A stretch of DNA of 64,000 bases from Stenotrophomonas sp. ISL-67 (GCF_018612915.1 NZ_JAGGRL010000004.1:62001-126000), one strand, 5' to 3'. Counted from the stretch's first letter, positions 1-14,129 are shown. Program-made: numbers and translations. The notes: generated by a model not told the origin, from the letters alone.

Positions 1-596
1 AAAACATCGGCTATGGCCCGGTCAACCTGCCCGACCAGGAGCTGCACACCACCGCCGTGTGGTGGCAGCTGCCGCAGGGCCTGCTGCTGACCGCGTTCGA
101 CAGCAAGCAGGAAGCGCTGGATGGCTTCCTCGGCGCGGCCTATGCGCTGCACATCGTCGCCACCGTAGCGGTGATGGCCGATGCGCGCGACCTGCAGAAG
201 GCGGTGGGCAACGGCGACGGCGCGTGGTTCGCGGTGGCCGACCAGAGCGGGCGCGGCCAGCTGCGCGGTGCCGAATTCGATGCCAGCGCGATCGAGCTGC
301 AGCAGCAGTTCGTGCCCACGGTGTACCTGTACGACAATTTCCCCGGCGGCGTGGGCCTGAGCGAGCCGCTGTGGCTGCGCCAGGCCGAACTGCTGCAGCG
401 CGCGCAGGAACTGGTGCAGCGCTGCGACTGCAAGGCCGGTTGCCCGGCCTGCGTGGGCCCGGTGCTGGCCGGCCAGGAAGACGATGCCACCACGCCCAAG
501 GCGCTGGCGTTGAAGGTGCTGGCGCTGTTTGACGAGCACGCGTTGCCCAGCGCCGCCGAACGTGAGCGGATCGATGCCGACGTGGTGCCGTTTTGA
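1..596 (+). CDS. C-terminal part of a MrfA/YprA-type DEAD/DEAH helicase (5' end outside window)
   Basis: The reading frame is open from the first base, so only the last ~197 residues are present. They match the C-terminal metal-binding region (DUF1998/MZB) of YprA/MrfA-type helicases. The signature is a cysteine cluster RCDCKAGCPACVGP (C-x-C-x3-C-x2-C) near residue 140, expected to hold zinc. The stop codon overlaps the start of the next gene, which encodes a YprB/MrfB-like exonuclease. In Bacillus subtilis the MrfA/MrfB pair acts in mitomycin C lesion repair, and the overlap here suggests coupled production. The helicase motor lies upstream and cannot be checked. Confidence 0.85.
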   Translation, partial: NIGYGPVNLPDQELHTTAVWWQLPQGLLLTAFDSKQEALDGFLGAAYALHIVATVAVMADARDLQKAVGNGDGAWFAVADQSGRGQLRGAEFDASAIELQQQFVPTVYLYDNFPGGVGLSEPLWLRQAELLQRAQELVQRCDCKAGCPACVGPVLAGQEDDATTPKALALKVLALFDEHALPSAAERERIDADVVPF

Positions 597-1654
597 GCCT
601 GAGCCTGGACAAACTGCGGCTGCTGCGCCGCCAGGCCGGCGATGCAACGCCGCGGCCGGCGGCCGGGCATGCGACGCCCCCGGTGCCGCCAGCGCCTGCC
701 ACACCAGTGGCGGCCAACGACGCGCAGGCCCGCCGGGCCGCGCCGGACTCGGTGTTTGCGTGGGTCGATAAAGAGATCCGCCACAAGGCCCCCGGCGACG
801 CCGCACCTGCACCCGTATCGCCGCCACCGCCGGCACTGCGCAGACCGGAGGTGGGCGACCTGCATCGCCTGTTGGGCCTGCGCGACCGTGGCGCAGCGGC
901 GGCCGCACGTCCGCGCGTGGATGCACGCGACCACCATGTTCCCGGCGAAGAGATCGCGCCGGGACTGTTCCTGATCGAATCGTTCCTGCCGCAGGCCATT
1001 CCGCTGCAGCCGCTGTCGCTGGCATTCGCCAGGCGCGAAGGCGAGGCGGTGCAGCCGCAGGACCTGATGTTCTTCGACACCGAAACCACCGGCCTGGCCG
1101 GCGGCACCGGCACCCGCGCCTTCATGATCGGCGCGGCCGACTGGCACCACGATGCCGCGCGCGGCGACGGCCTGCGCATCCGGCAGCTGCTGATGACCAC
1201 CATGGCCGCGGAAACCGCGATGCTGCGCGAGTTCGCCGGCTGGCTGCAGCCCAGCACGGTGTTTTCCAGCTACAACGGCCGCTGCTACGACGCGCCGCTG
1301 CTGAAGACCCGCTACCGGCTGGCCCGCCAGCGCTGCCCGATCACCCCGCTGGACCACGTGGACCTGCTGTTCCCTACCCGCCGCCGCTACCGGGGCACGT
1401 GGGAGAACTGCCGGCTGGCCACCATCGAGCGCCAGCTGCTGCAGATCGTGCGCGAGGACGACCTGCCCGGTTCCGAAGCGCCTGCGGCATGGCTGAACTA
1501 CCTGCGCGGCGGCAGCGCGGTGAACCTGCGCCGGGTGGCCGAACACAACCACCAGGACGTGGTGACCCTGTCGTTGTTGATGGTTCGGCTGGTCGCCGAG
1601 GAGCAGCGCGAGCGCGAGACGCTGGCACTGTCTGCGGCCGCGCCGTTCGGCTGA
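593..1654 (+). CDS. YprB/MrfB-type ribonuclease H-like (DEDDh) exonuclease
   Basis: A 353-residue protein starting at a TTG that overlaps the helicase stop by 4 bp. Residues 1-110 are Pro/Ala-rich and probably disordered. The exonuclease fold follows: FDTETTGLAGGTGT (Asp162, Glu164) is the first metal-binding motif, SYNGRCYDAPLL the second, and HNHQDVVTLSLL near the C-terminus supplies the last His and Asp. This set is typical of the RNase_H_2/YprB family. Together with the upstream helicase it forms the two-gene MrfAB arrangement, so a DNA-repair nuclease is likely, although the family name says ribonuclease H-like. No TPR region is evident by eye. Confidence 0.85.
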   Translation: MSLSLDKLRLLRRQAGDATPRPAAGHATPPVPPAPATPVAANDAQARRAAPDSVFAWVDKEIRHKAPGDAAPAPVSPPPPALRRPEVGDLHRLLGLRDRGAAAAARPRVDARDHHVPGEEIAPGLFLIESFLPQAIPLQPLSLAFARREGEAVQPQDLMFFDTETTGLAGGTGTRAFMIGAADWHHDAARGDGLRIRQLLMTTMAAETAMLREFAGWLQPSTVFSSYNGRCYDAPLLKTRYRLARQRCPITPLDHVDLLFPTRRRYRGTWENCRLATIERQLLQIVREDDLPGSEAPAAWLNYLRGGSAVNLRRVAEHNHQDVVTLSLLMVRLVAEEQRERETLALSAAAPFG

Positions 1655-1749
1655 GCCGTGCCGGTGGCAACGCGCGTATTCATCGCGTTGACACCCCGTG
1701 CAGGCCCCGGCGTGCAAACTTGCCGCATATCCCCGGTAAGGAGTGCGCC

Positions 1750-2085
1750 ATGCGTCTGCCCATGTTGCTGTTGATCGGTTGTGCCCTTCCGCTGGCAGCG
1801 TGCAGCAGCCCGCCGCCGAAGACCGCCGACGAGCCACCGCAGGCGGTGGTGGACCCGGTGCCGGCCGGTTCCGAAGGCATTACCCCGTGCCGGCCCGAAG
1901 CGCTGCAGGGCCTGGAAGGCAAGCTTGCCGATACCGCGACGGTGGACAAAGCGGTCAAGGACAGCGGCGCCAAGCACGCCCGCGTGGTGAAGCCGAACAT
2001 GGCGGTGACCATGGATTTCCGCGAAGACCGCTTGACCATCCAGGTGGATGCGCAGAACCGCATCACCAGCATCAACTGCGGTTGA
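1750..2085 (+). CDS. Peptidase inhibitor I78-family lipoprotein (copy 1)
   Basis: A 111-residue protein. It begins with a lipoprotein signal (LLLIGCALPLAAC, lipobox Cys near residue 18), then an Ala/Pro-rich linker. The I78 core has a first Cys in TPCRPEALQGLEG, a basic RVVKPNMAVTMDF segment, DRLTIQVD, and a terminal NCG. I78 proteins are small inhibitors of serine peptidases related to the Aspergillus elastase inhibitor. An AAGGAG lies about 6 bases before the ATG. Two further members are at 5922 and 7518. The target protease is unknown; the trypsin-like protease at 23.3 kb is one candidate by inference only. Confidence 0.8.
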   Translation: MRLPMLLLIGCALPLAACSSPPPKTADEPPQAVVDPVPAGSEGITPCRPEALQGLEGKLADTATVDKAVKDSGAKHARVVKPNMAVTMDFREDRLTIQVDAQNRITSINCG

Positions 2086-2155
2086 CCGTCACCCGGGCGG
2101 GGGGCTCAAGATGCCGCCACGCAAGCGCGCAGCGGCACCCGGATGGGTTACCGCA

Positions 2156-4072
2156 TTACCGCACCCGCTGCGCGGTTCCGTTGGCCAGCGCCTGGTCAAT
2201 GACCGTGCGCACCTCGCGAGCCACTTTGGCCGATGCCACGCTCTGGCGTGCTGCCAGCGCCTCCTGCTGGCGGGCAAGCCCCTGCTGCTGAAGGGCAAGC
2301 TGGGACTGTTGCTGGGCGGCCTGTTCGATCTGCTGCTGGCGGGTGTGGTCGTCGCGTGCCTGCGCCGCCTGCTGGCGGGCCTGAGCGGAGGCGCGGCGTG
2401 CGGCAACCGCTGCGCTCGCACTGCCGCGCTCCGAGCCGGCCGCCTGGTTGGCCATCTCCGCCGCATCCATCGCCATCGCCTCACGGCTGGCGTCGATCGC
2501 GTCGCGGCTCGCCTGCTGCGCGATGGTCGAGATGCGCTCACCCAGCCGCCCCTGCTGTTCGCCCAGCCGGCCCTGCTGTTCACCGAGTTCGCCTTGCGCA
2601 CGGCCCAGCTCGGCGATTTCCTTCTGCGACTGGCCGAGCGAGCGGATAACGGCTGGGTCACGGATCACGTAACGATCGTTTCCGCGACGCACCCACAGCG
2701 CCGGCTCGCCGCTGCGCGTATCGCGCTGTGACTGCTTGAGGTCGTCCATCGAGGCGTCCACGAAGTTATCGCCGCCCATGCGCAGTACGTAGGCCTGCGA
2801 CGGTTGGTGCGACAGATCCAAACGACCATGGGTCACCAGGGTGGTGCTGGTGCCGCTGCTGTTGACCTGCAGCGTGCTGGCCTCGTCGGGATGCGGTGGC
2901 GCTGTGGGTGCTGCAGGCGCCGCTGGGGGACGCGGTGCGCTGGCCGGGCGCGGCGCGGGCGCCGGCTTCGGAGCGGCCAGCGCCGGCGGCGCTGCCGGGG
3001 CGGCGGGTACAGCGGGCATTGCCGGGGCGGCAACCAACGCGGGCGGTTCCGGGGGCGCCGGCGGTACCGCCGCCACCAGCCGCAACGGGGCCACGCCGAC
3101 CAGCACGAACACGGCGGTGACGCCTACCGAGACCACGCGCGGCAGCGAACCGGTCTGCTGCAGGGTCAGCAGGCGGCGCTTGAGGCTGCGGAAGTTCGGC
3201 GAGGCACTGGCCACGCCTACGGCCGGGCGCGGGGCCACGCCCAGCTGCACCAGCAGCCGGCCATAGTCGTGGCGGCAATGCCCGTGGCCGGCAACCACCG
3301 CGCTGTCGCAGGCTTCTTCGCGGGCCAGCGCATACTCACGCGCGGCCAGGTGCACCAGCGGATGGAAGAACAGCAGGTGCTGGGCAAGCGAAGGCAGCAG
3401 GCCCCACCACAGGTCCCGGCGTTGCAGGTGCACCAGTTCGTGGGTCAGCGCCATGTCCAGGTCATCGGCGGCCATTGCCGGCAGCTCGCGCGCCGGCAAC
3501 AGCAGCACCGGATTCCATGGGCCGATCAGCTGCGGCGAAGTGATCTGCGCCGAAATCTTCAGCTGCGGCGCACGCGCCAGCCCGTGTGCTTCGGCAGCAA
3601 GCTGCAGTGCCTGCTGCAGGCCGGCGTCGGTGCAGCGTGCAGCACTGCGCACCAGCGCACGGCTCTGGCGGTAAGCGCGCAGGCTGTGCAGCAGCATGAC
3701 CAGCACACCGGCGGCCCACAGCGCGAACAGCGCGGTCTGCCAGGACAGGTCGGGCAGCAGCGATGCCGTTACCGCCGGCAGCGGCACGTCGACCGCTGCC
3801 CCGCTCAGTACCCTCTGCACCGGCAGCATGGGTTGCGCGGCCAGGGTGGCGGTATCGATGCCGGGCGCCGGCAGCACGGCCAGCTCCAGCGGGCTGCTCC
3901 ACACCAGCCCGAGCACCGCCTGCACGGCCACCAGCCACCACAGGCGGCAGCGCGTGGCGGCGGGCAGGCGCGGCAGCAACCGGCACACGCCCCATACCAA
4001 CGCCACCAGCACCGCACTCTGCACGCTGGTCCAGCCGAGGCGGGTCAACAGTTCCATCATCTGGGTATCCAT
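2156..4072 (-). CDS. BlaR1/MecR1-like M56 family membrane metallopeptidase
   Basis: A 638-residue membrane protein. Hydrophobic segments lie near residues 17-35, 45-60, 111-130 and 314-332. The zinc peptidase motif HELVH is at 211-215, with a downstream REEACDS carrying the probable third ligand, as in M56 peptidases. After the last membrane segment comes a long Pro/Ala-rich linker, and from about residue 470 a Gln/Ala/Arg-rich region likely to form coiled coil. No penicillin-binding domain is visible, so it is not a classical BlaR1. It lies 3 bp after a BlaI-type repressor gene, so the pair probably works as sensor peptidase and repressor. The signal sensed is unknown. Confidence 0.85.
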   Translation of the reverse strand: MDTQMMELLTRLGWTSVQSAVLVALVWGVCRLLPRLPAATRCRLWWLVAVQAVLGLVWSSPLELAVLPAPGIDTATLAAQPMLPVQRVLSGAAVDVPLPAVTASLLPDLSWQTALFALWAAGVLVMLLHSLRAYRQSRALVRSAARCTDAGLQQALQLAAEAHGLARAPQLKISAQITSPQLIGPWNPVLLLPARELPAMAADDLDMALTHELVHLQRRDLWWGLLPSLAQHLLFFHPLVHLAAREYALAREEACDSAVVAGHGHCRHDYGRLLVQLGVAPRPAVGVASASPNFRSLKRRLLTLQQTGSLPRVVSVGVTAVFVLVGVAPLRLVAAVPPAPPEPPALVAAPAMPAVPAAPAAPPALAAPKPAPAPRPASAPRPPAAPAAPTAPPHPDEASTLQVNSSGTSTTLVTHGRLDLSHQPSQAYVLRMGGDNFVDASMDDLKQSQRDTRSGEPALWVRRGNDRYVIRDPAVIRSLGQSQKEIAELGRAQGELGEQQGRLGEQQGRLGERISTIAQQASRDAIDASREAMAMDAAEMANQAAGSERGSASAAVAARRASAQARQQAAQARDDHTRQQQIEQAAQQQSQLALQQQGLARQQEALAARQSVASAKVAREVRTVIDQALANGTAQRVR

Positions 4073-4075
4073 GGC

Positions 4076-4462
4076 TCAGCCCTCCCGCTTGCGGGATTGC
4101 AGCTGGGCAACCAGCGCTTCAAGTTCGGCCAGCTCGCGGTCACTCACGTCAGCCTTGTGCGACATGAACGCCACGAACGGGGACACCGACCCCTGCAGGG
4201 TCTTCTCGACGAAGCTGGCCACCGCGCCCTGGACCACGCTGTCCTGCTCGCCCGTAGCCGAGTAGCGGTACACGCCCTCGACCTGCTCGCGCTGCAGGTA
4301 AGCCTTGCCACGCAGGCGTTCCATCATGGTCAGCACGGTGGAACGGGCCAGCCCCCGCTCCTCGCCGAAGCCGGCCGCCACCTCGCCCACGCTGGCGTTG
4401 TTCTGTTCCGCTACGTACTGCAGCAGGGCCAGTTCCTGGTCCCCGATGGTCTTGCCGCGCAT
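4076..4462 (-). CDS. BlaI/MecI/CopY-family transcriptional repressor
   Basis: A 128-residue winged-helix protein. The N-terminal part includes VAAGFGEERGLARSTVLTMMERLRGKAYL, the DNA-recognition region of the BlaI family, followed by a C-terminal dimerisation half. It is the first gene of a pair with the M56 peptidase (3-bp gap). The start codon is 14 bp from the nearer of two ACTACA-n-GTGTCG boxes, which fits autorepression relieved by cleavage. No beta-lactamase gene lies nearby, so the regulon is probably something else. Confidence 0.88.
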   Translation of the reverse strand: MRGKTIGDQELALLQYVAEQNNASVGEVAAGFGEERGLARSTVLTMMERLRGKAYLQREQVEGVYRYSATGEQDSVVQGAVASFVEKTLQGSVSPFVAFMSHKADVSDRELAELEALVAQLQSRKREG

Positions 4463-4475
4463 AACACTCTCCGAT

Positions 4476-4516
4476 GACTACACGTGTCGCTACCGTGCCA
4501 GTGACTACAGGTGTCG
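4476..4516 (-). promoter_or_regulatory. Two BlaI-type operator boxes upstream of the repressor gene
   Basis: GACTACACGTGTCG (4476-4489) and GACTACAGGTGTCG (4503-4516) are direct repeats 27 bp apart. Each has a TACA-n(2)-TGT-like dyad core, the form bound by BlaI/MecI dimers. They sit immediately upstream of the repressor gene start. Assignment as operator is inferred from sequence and position. Confidence 0.7.
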
Positions 4517-4564
4517 TCAAGTGCCGGAGGAGTGCGGGCCGACGAACGGTAGAGGACCGCCTGG

Positions 4565-4623
4565 GTCGGCCAACGGCCGACGCTACCGGGCCCTACACGG
4601 GGTAGCGCCGGCCGTTGGCCGGC
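4565..4623. repeat. Pair of SMAG-type REP hairpins
   Basis: Two GTAG-type palindromes in opposite orientation: 4565-4586 (inverted, ending CGCTAC) and 4602-4623 (GTAGCGCCGG head, GTT loop). They lie between the end of the SDR gene and the blaI-type promoter. Confidence 0.8.
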
Positions 4624-4640
4624 TGGCCGTACGACGTCGG

Positions 4641-5747
4641 CTACTTACCGTGCGGGCCGCCCATCACCGGCAGCACCACGCCGCTGATGTAGCTGGCGGT
4701 CACCGGCGACGCCAGGAACACATACGCGGGCGACAATTCTTCCGGCTGTGCGGCGCGGCCCATGTCGCTGTTCTTGCCGAACTCGGCCACGTCCGGCGCC
4801 TGTTTATCGGCCGGATTGAGCGGGGTCCAGACCGGACCCGGCGCGACCGCATTGACGCGGATGCCGCGTGGCAGCAGCTGGCTGGCCAGCGCCTTGGTGA
4901 ATGCATGGATCGCACCCTTGGTCGCCGAGTAGTCGATCAGCGCCTTGCTGCCGAACAGCCCGGTTTCCGAACCGGTGTTGATGATGCAGTCGCCTTCTTC
5001 CAGATGCGGCAGCACCGCGCGCGCCATCTGGATGTAACCGCCGATGTTGGTCTGCAGGGTTTCCTGCAGGTGCGCGTCTTCCAGATCTTCCAGCCGTTCG
5101 CAGTGCAGCTGGAAGGCGGCGTTGTTGACCAGGATGTCGACGCCGCCGAACGCCTTGGCCACCTGCTTCACCGCCCTGTTGCAGAATTTCGGATCGCGCA
5201 CGTCGCCGGCGATCACCACGCAGCGGGTACCTTCGGCTTCCACATGCTGGCGGGTGATTTCTGCATCTTCCTGCTCGTCCAGGTGAAGCACGGCCACGTC
5301 TGCGCCTTCGCGTGCGAACAACACCGCCACCGCACGGCCGATGCCGGAATCGCCGCCGGTGATGATCGCGCGCTTGCCCTGCAGCTTGCCACTGCCGACA
5401 TAGTCCGGCGCGAGGAAGCGCGGGGCCAGATCCAGTTCGTGTTCGTTGCCCGGCTTGGCAATGTGCTGGGCCGGCATGGTGTCCGGCTGCTTGCGGCTGC
5501 CGGCCTGGGTCGCCTTCTTCGCGGCCTTCTTGGTGGCGGCTTTCTTTGCTGCAGCACGCGCGTCCTTGGCCTTTTCCTGGTCCTGCAGCCGGCGCTGGCG
5601 CGCGGCCACGCGTGCAGCGCGCGGATCGGCGGCGGCGGCCTTGCGGGTGGCGGTCTTGACGACCGGGGTGCGTTCGCGCGCCGACGAGTCCCCGCTGGCG
5701 ATGGGCTTGGACGCGGTGCGTTTGCGGGACTTCTTGGCGGTGGCCAT
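4641..5747 (-). CDS. SDR family oxidoreductase with Lys/Ala-rich N-terminal extension
   Basis: A 368-residue protein. The ATG at 5747 is chosen because AAGGAG sits 6 bases before it; a TTG two codons upstream is open but worse placed. Residues 1-85 are rich in Lys, Arg and Ala (runs such as KKAATKKAAKKA). The rest is a short-chain dehydrogenase of the YghA/general stress protein 39 type: cofactor motif TGGDSGIG, NNAA, and the catalytic Ser, YSATK (Tyr and Lys). NAD(P)-dependent reduction of a small carbonyl is expected. The basic tail is not part of the standard ~285-residue enzyme and may bind nucleic acid or polyanions. Confidence 0.85.
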   Translation of the reverse strand: MATAKKSRKRTASKPIASGDSSARERTPVVKTATRKAAAADPRAARVAARQRRLQDQEKAKDARAAAKKAATKKAAKKATQAGSRKQPDTMPAQHIAKPGNEHELDLAPRFLAPDYVGSGKLQGKRAIITGGDSGIGRAVAVLFAREGADVAVLHLDEQEDAEITRQHVEAEGTRCVVIAGDVRDPKFCNRAVKQVAKAFGGVDILVNNAAFQLHCERLEDLEDAHLQETLQTNIGGYIQMARAVLPHLEEGDCIINTGSETGLFGSKALIDYSATKGAIHAFTKALASQLLPRGIRVNAVAPGPVWTPLNPADKQAPDVAEFGKNSDMGRAAQPEELSPAYVFLASPVTASYISGVVLPVMGGPHGK

Positions 5748-5921
5748 GCTCAACTCCTTCGTTGCGGTTGCCTCGGCGCGGGTGGAGGGCGAGGCAAGGG
5801 CAGTGTGTCGGCGCTGGCGGTCACATACGGTGAATGCAATGTGGGCACGCCGTGCAGGGCTTCATCCGCCGCATACGCCTGCGGCGGCATCGTGGCACCA
5901 GAATCCCGCTGGAGTGCTCCC

Positions 5922-6263
5922 ATGTTCCGTCCCCTGCTTGCCGTTGCCGCACTGACCGCCCTCACCGCCTGCAGCAGCACGCCAGTGGCCCAGGTGGAAC
6001 CCATCGACGGCGTCATCTCCGGGCAGTGCCACGTGGACAAGGTGCGCGGCGCGGTTGGCCTTGCCGCATCGGCCGCCACTGTCGAACGCGCCCGCGTGGA
6101 CAGCGACAGCCTCGAGGTGGTCGTACTGCGCGGCCAGCGCGCAGAGAGCGGCGCCACTGCCAGCGGCGCGGTCAATCCCAGCCCGGGTGCGGGAAGCGGT
6201 GGCGAGCGCCTGACCATCGAGACCGGGCGCACCAACAACATCACTGCGATTTTCTGTGGTTGA
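5922..6263 (+). CDS. Divergent I78-like inhibitor lipoprotein (copy 2)
   Basis: A 113-residue protein with a lipoprotein signal (LLAVAALTALTAC) and a GGAG ribosome site about 7 bases before the ATG. The order resembles I78 proteins: Cys in GQCHVDKVRGAVGLAASAATVERA, then ERLTIETGR and a terminal FCG. The middle, where I78 members have a PxxxxTMDF segment, is replaced by a Gly/Ser/Pro-rich stretch. It is therefore probably a diverged family member whose inhibitory loop has changed. It is transcribed divergently from the SDR gene. Confidence 0.65.
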   Translation: MFRPLLAVAALTALTACSSTPVAQVEPIDGVISGQCHVDKVRGAVGLAASAATVERARVDSDSLEVVVLRGQRAESGATASGAVNPSPGAGSGGERLTIETGRTNNITAIFCG

Positions 6264-6295
6264 TTGCGGCTGACGGGCACGGTTGGACCGCCTGG

Positions 6296-6317
6296 GCCGA
6301 CCAACGGTCGGCGCTAC
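6296..6317 (-). repeat. SMAG-type REP hairpin
   Basis: Imperfect GTAG palindrome (GCCGACC / GGTCGGC arms, read as GTAGCGCCGAC on the minus strand) between the convergent I78-like and topoisomerase genes. Confidence 0.75.
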
Positions 6318-6327
6318 CGGATCGGGG

Positions 6328-7383
6328 TCAGCGGGCGTTGCGGGTCTTCTTTCTTGCCGAGCGCAGGAACTTCAGTGTGGCCTGCTCCCACTGGCGCTCG
6401 CCACGCAGCCCCGCCAGCGTGGCCAAGGTGCCGTCGCGCCAGCCGTCGAATACGCTGGGATCGATATAGGCCTTGCGGCATACCGCCGGCGTGTTGCCCA
6501 GCAGCGTGGCCACCCCGCACACCACCTCCTTCTGCAGCGCGGCCAGCGCACGCTCGCTGGGTGCCTCGGGCAAGGCGGTGGCGGCGAACTGGCGCAGCGC
6601 GGCCACGGTGCCACCCCAGGTACGGAAATCCTTGGCGCTGAAATCGGTCCCCATCGCATCGCGCAGGTAGGCGTTCACCTGCCCCGAGTCCACGGGCTGC
6701 AGGGTGCCGTCGTCATCGCGGTACTGGAACAGGGCCTGCCCCGGCAGCTGCTGGCAGCCCTTGATCAACCCCACCAGGCGCTTGTCGTCGATATCCACAT
6801 CCTGCTGCTGGCCGGACTTGCCGCGGAAGCGCATCCGCGCACGTCCCCCCTTCACCAGCTCCAGGTGCCGGTTGCGCAGCGTGGTCAGTCCGTAGGAGCG
6901 GTTGTCGCGGGCGTACTCCGGGTTGCCCACCCGCACCAGCGTTTCGGCCAGCAGCGCCACCACGATCGCCAACACCTTGTCCTGCGGGAATCCGGGCCGC
7001 GTGAGGTCGCGGCGCAGGCGCCGGCGCAACGCCGGCAAGGCCTGGCCAAAAGCGATCACCCGGTCGAACTTGCCATCCCCGCGTACCCGCGCCCAGTCCG
7101 GGTGGTAGCGGTACTGCTTGCGTCGGCGCGCATCGCGTCCGGTGGCCTGCAGGTGGCCATGGGGCGAGGCGCAGATCCACACATCGGTGTAGGCCGGTGG
7201 AATGGCCAATGCGCGGATCCTGGCCAGGGTGGCCGCGTCGCGCACCACGTGGCCGTCGGCATCGCGGTAGCTGAAGCCCTTGCCGGTGCGCCGCCGCGCC
7301 AGTCCCGGCTGTTCATCGCTGACGTAGTGCAGGCCCGCATCGCGGGCGGCGGTGGCTTCGGGGGTGGCAGGGCGTGCAGGCAT
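6328..7383 (-). CDS. DNA topoisomerase IB (poxvirus-type)
   Basis: A 351-residue protein; the ATG at 7383 is preferred over a TTG 4 codons upstream. Type IB topoisomerases relax supercoils through a 3'-phosphotyrosyl intermediate. The N-terminal domain has GFSYRDADG and IPPAYTDVWIC. The catalytic domain has RVGNPEYARDNRSYGLTTLRNRH (active-site Arg), KDFRTWGGTVAA (second Arg) and KAYIDPSVF, whose Tyr is the nucleophile. The length fits bacterial members, which are common in Xanthomonadaceae. It is a single gene transcribed divergently from the third I78 gene. Confidence 0.93.
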   Translation of the reverse strand: MPARPATPEATAARDAGLHYVSDEQPGLARRRTGKGFSYRDADGHVVRDAATLARIRALAIPPAYTDVWICASPHGHLQATGRDARRRKQYRYHPDWARVRGDGKFDRVIAFGQALPALRRRLRRDLTRPGFPQDKVLAIVVALLAETLVRVGNPEYARDNRSYGLTTLRNRHLELVKGGRARMRFRGKSGQQQDVDIDDKRLVGLIKGCQQLPGQALFQYRDDDGTLQPVDSGQVNAYLRDAMGTDFSAKDFRTWGGTVAALRQFAATALPEAPSERALAALQKEVVCGVATLLGNTPAVCRKAYIDPSVFDGWRDGTLATLAGLRGERQWEQATLKFLRSARKKTRNAR

Positions 7384-7517
7384 GGCGGCAGGCAAGGTAG
7401 GGGCCTGCAGTGTGGTGGGCGTGGTGGCGGCACCACGTCAATAACGGAACCCAAACACCTCACGCCCGCCCTTGGCGATATGCTCCATGGTTTCCCGCGT
7501 GGAACTTTGGAGTCCCG

Positions 7518-7931
7518 ATGCCGTCCTTGTCCTCCCGCCGCCTGCGGCGTCCGTTTGGTCCCACGATCATGGCTGCGGCCCTGGTCCCCACCCTGCTGTT
7601 GCTGGGCGCCTGCAACGCGCCGCCAATGGACGAACAGGAAGCGGCGGGTACGCACGCGCAGAAGGCCGCCGAAGAAGCCGCTGCACCGGCCGACACTACC
7701 GGCAAGGCTACCGAGGCACCACCGGTCGGCAACTGCGATGCCAACCAGGTGCAGAGCCTGGTCGGCCAGCCCTACAGCGACGCCATCGGTGCGCAGGCCC
7801 AGCAGGATGCCAGCGCCCGCGAACTGCGCGTGCTCAAGCCCGATGACATGACCACCATGGAATTCGTCGGCGAGCGGTTGAACATCGAAGTGGATGAAAA
7901 GGGCGTGGTCACCGGCCTGCGCTGCGGCTGA
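7518..7931 (+). CDS. Peptidase inhibitor I78-family lipoprotein (copy 3)
   Basis: A 137-residue protein. The ATG is preceded by TTGGAG. It has an Arg-rich N-terminus, a hydrophobic segment and lipobox (LVPTLLLLGAC), then an acidic Ala/Glu-rich linker of about 40 residues. The I78 core follows: NCDANQVQSLVGQPYSDAIG, ELRVLKPDDMTTMEF, ERLNIEVDEKG and terminal RCG. This is the most typical of the three I78 members in the first 8 kb. It probably sits in the periplasm or on the outer membrane to protect against serine proteases. A plain gap of 165 bp separates it from gltB. Confidence 0.8.
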   Translation: MPSLSSRRLRRPFGPTIMAAALVPTLLLLGACNAPPMDEQEAAGTHAQKAAEEAAAPADTTGKATEAPPVGNCDANQVQSLVGQPYSDAIGAQAQQDASARELRVLKPDDMTTMEFVGERLNIEVDEKGVVTGLRCG

Positions 7932-8096
7932 ATTGGGCGCACCGGAAGCGGCTTTTAGAGGGGTTTGGTTGCGCCTGCAACCGTGTATTGCGGCGTTGCA
8001 ACAACTGTGCTCTAGTCGAAGCATCCGGTGCCTCCAGATGCGCTCAACGGATTGAGCGGGGACGAGTGTCGCCGCTCACCCGACATCGAGGCAGAG

Positions 8097-12551
<4,455 letters not shown>

Positions 12552-12561
12552 CGCGCCTCCG

Positions 12562-12583
12562 GTAGCGCCGGCCGTTGGCCGGC
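12562..12583 (+). repeat. SMAG-type REP hairpin between gltB and gltD
   Basis: Perfect GTAGCGCCGGCC-GTT-GGCCGGC type hairpin inside the glt operon. It could stabilise the upstream message or modulate the subunit ratio. Confidence 0.8.
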
Positions 12584-12634
12584 CCTCCGCAGATTGAATC
12601 CCGAGACGTACCGCCGGCATTGGCTGGCAACTGA

Positions 12635-14096
<1,462 letters not shown>

Positions 14097-14098
<2 letters not shown>

Positions 14099-14129
14099 CG
14101 CCGGCGGATGTCCGTCCGTTGGCCGGCCC
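14097..14129 (+). repeat. Degenerate REP downstream of gltD
   Basis: TAGCGCCGGC head with a longer loop and GGCCGGCC tail, starting within the gltD stop codon. Confidence 0.5.

Noticed and set aside
140-1837. Long minus-strand ORF opposite the helicase and exonuclease genes
   Set aside because: It is the shadow of two well-supported plus-strand genes; its translation is Arg/Ala/Gln-rich with no motifs. High GC creates many such frames throughout the window.
2156-4462. A beta-lactam resistance locus
   Set aside because: BlaI and M56 proteins alone do not imply it; there is no beta-lactamase or PBP gene nearby and the M56 protein lacks a penicillin-sensing domain.
4565-4623. REP palindromes considered as rho-independent terminators
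   Set aside because: The GTAG hairpins have no T-runs and occur in both orientations, including within the glt operon, so they were annotated as repeats.
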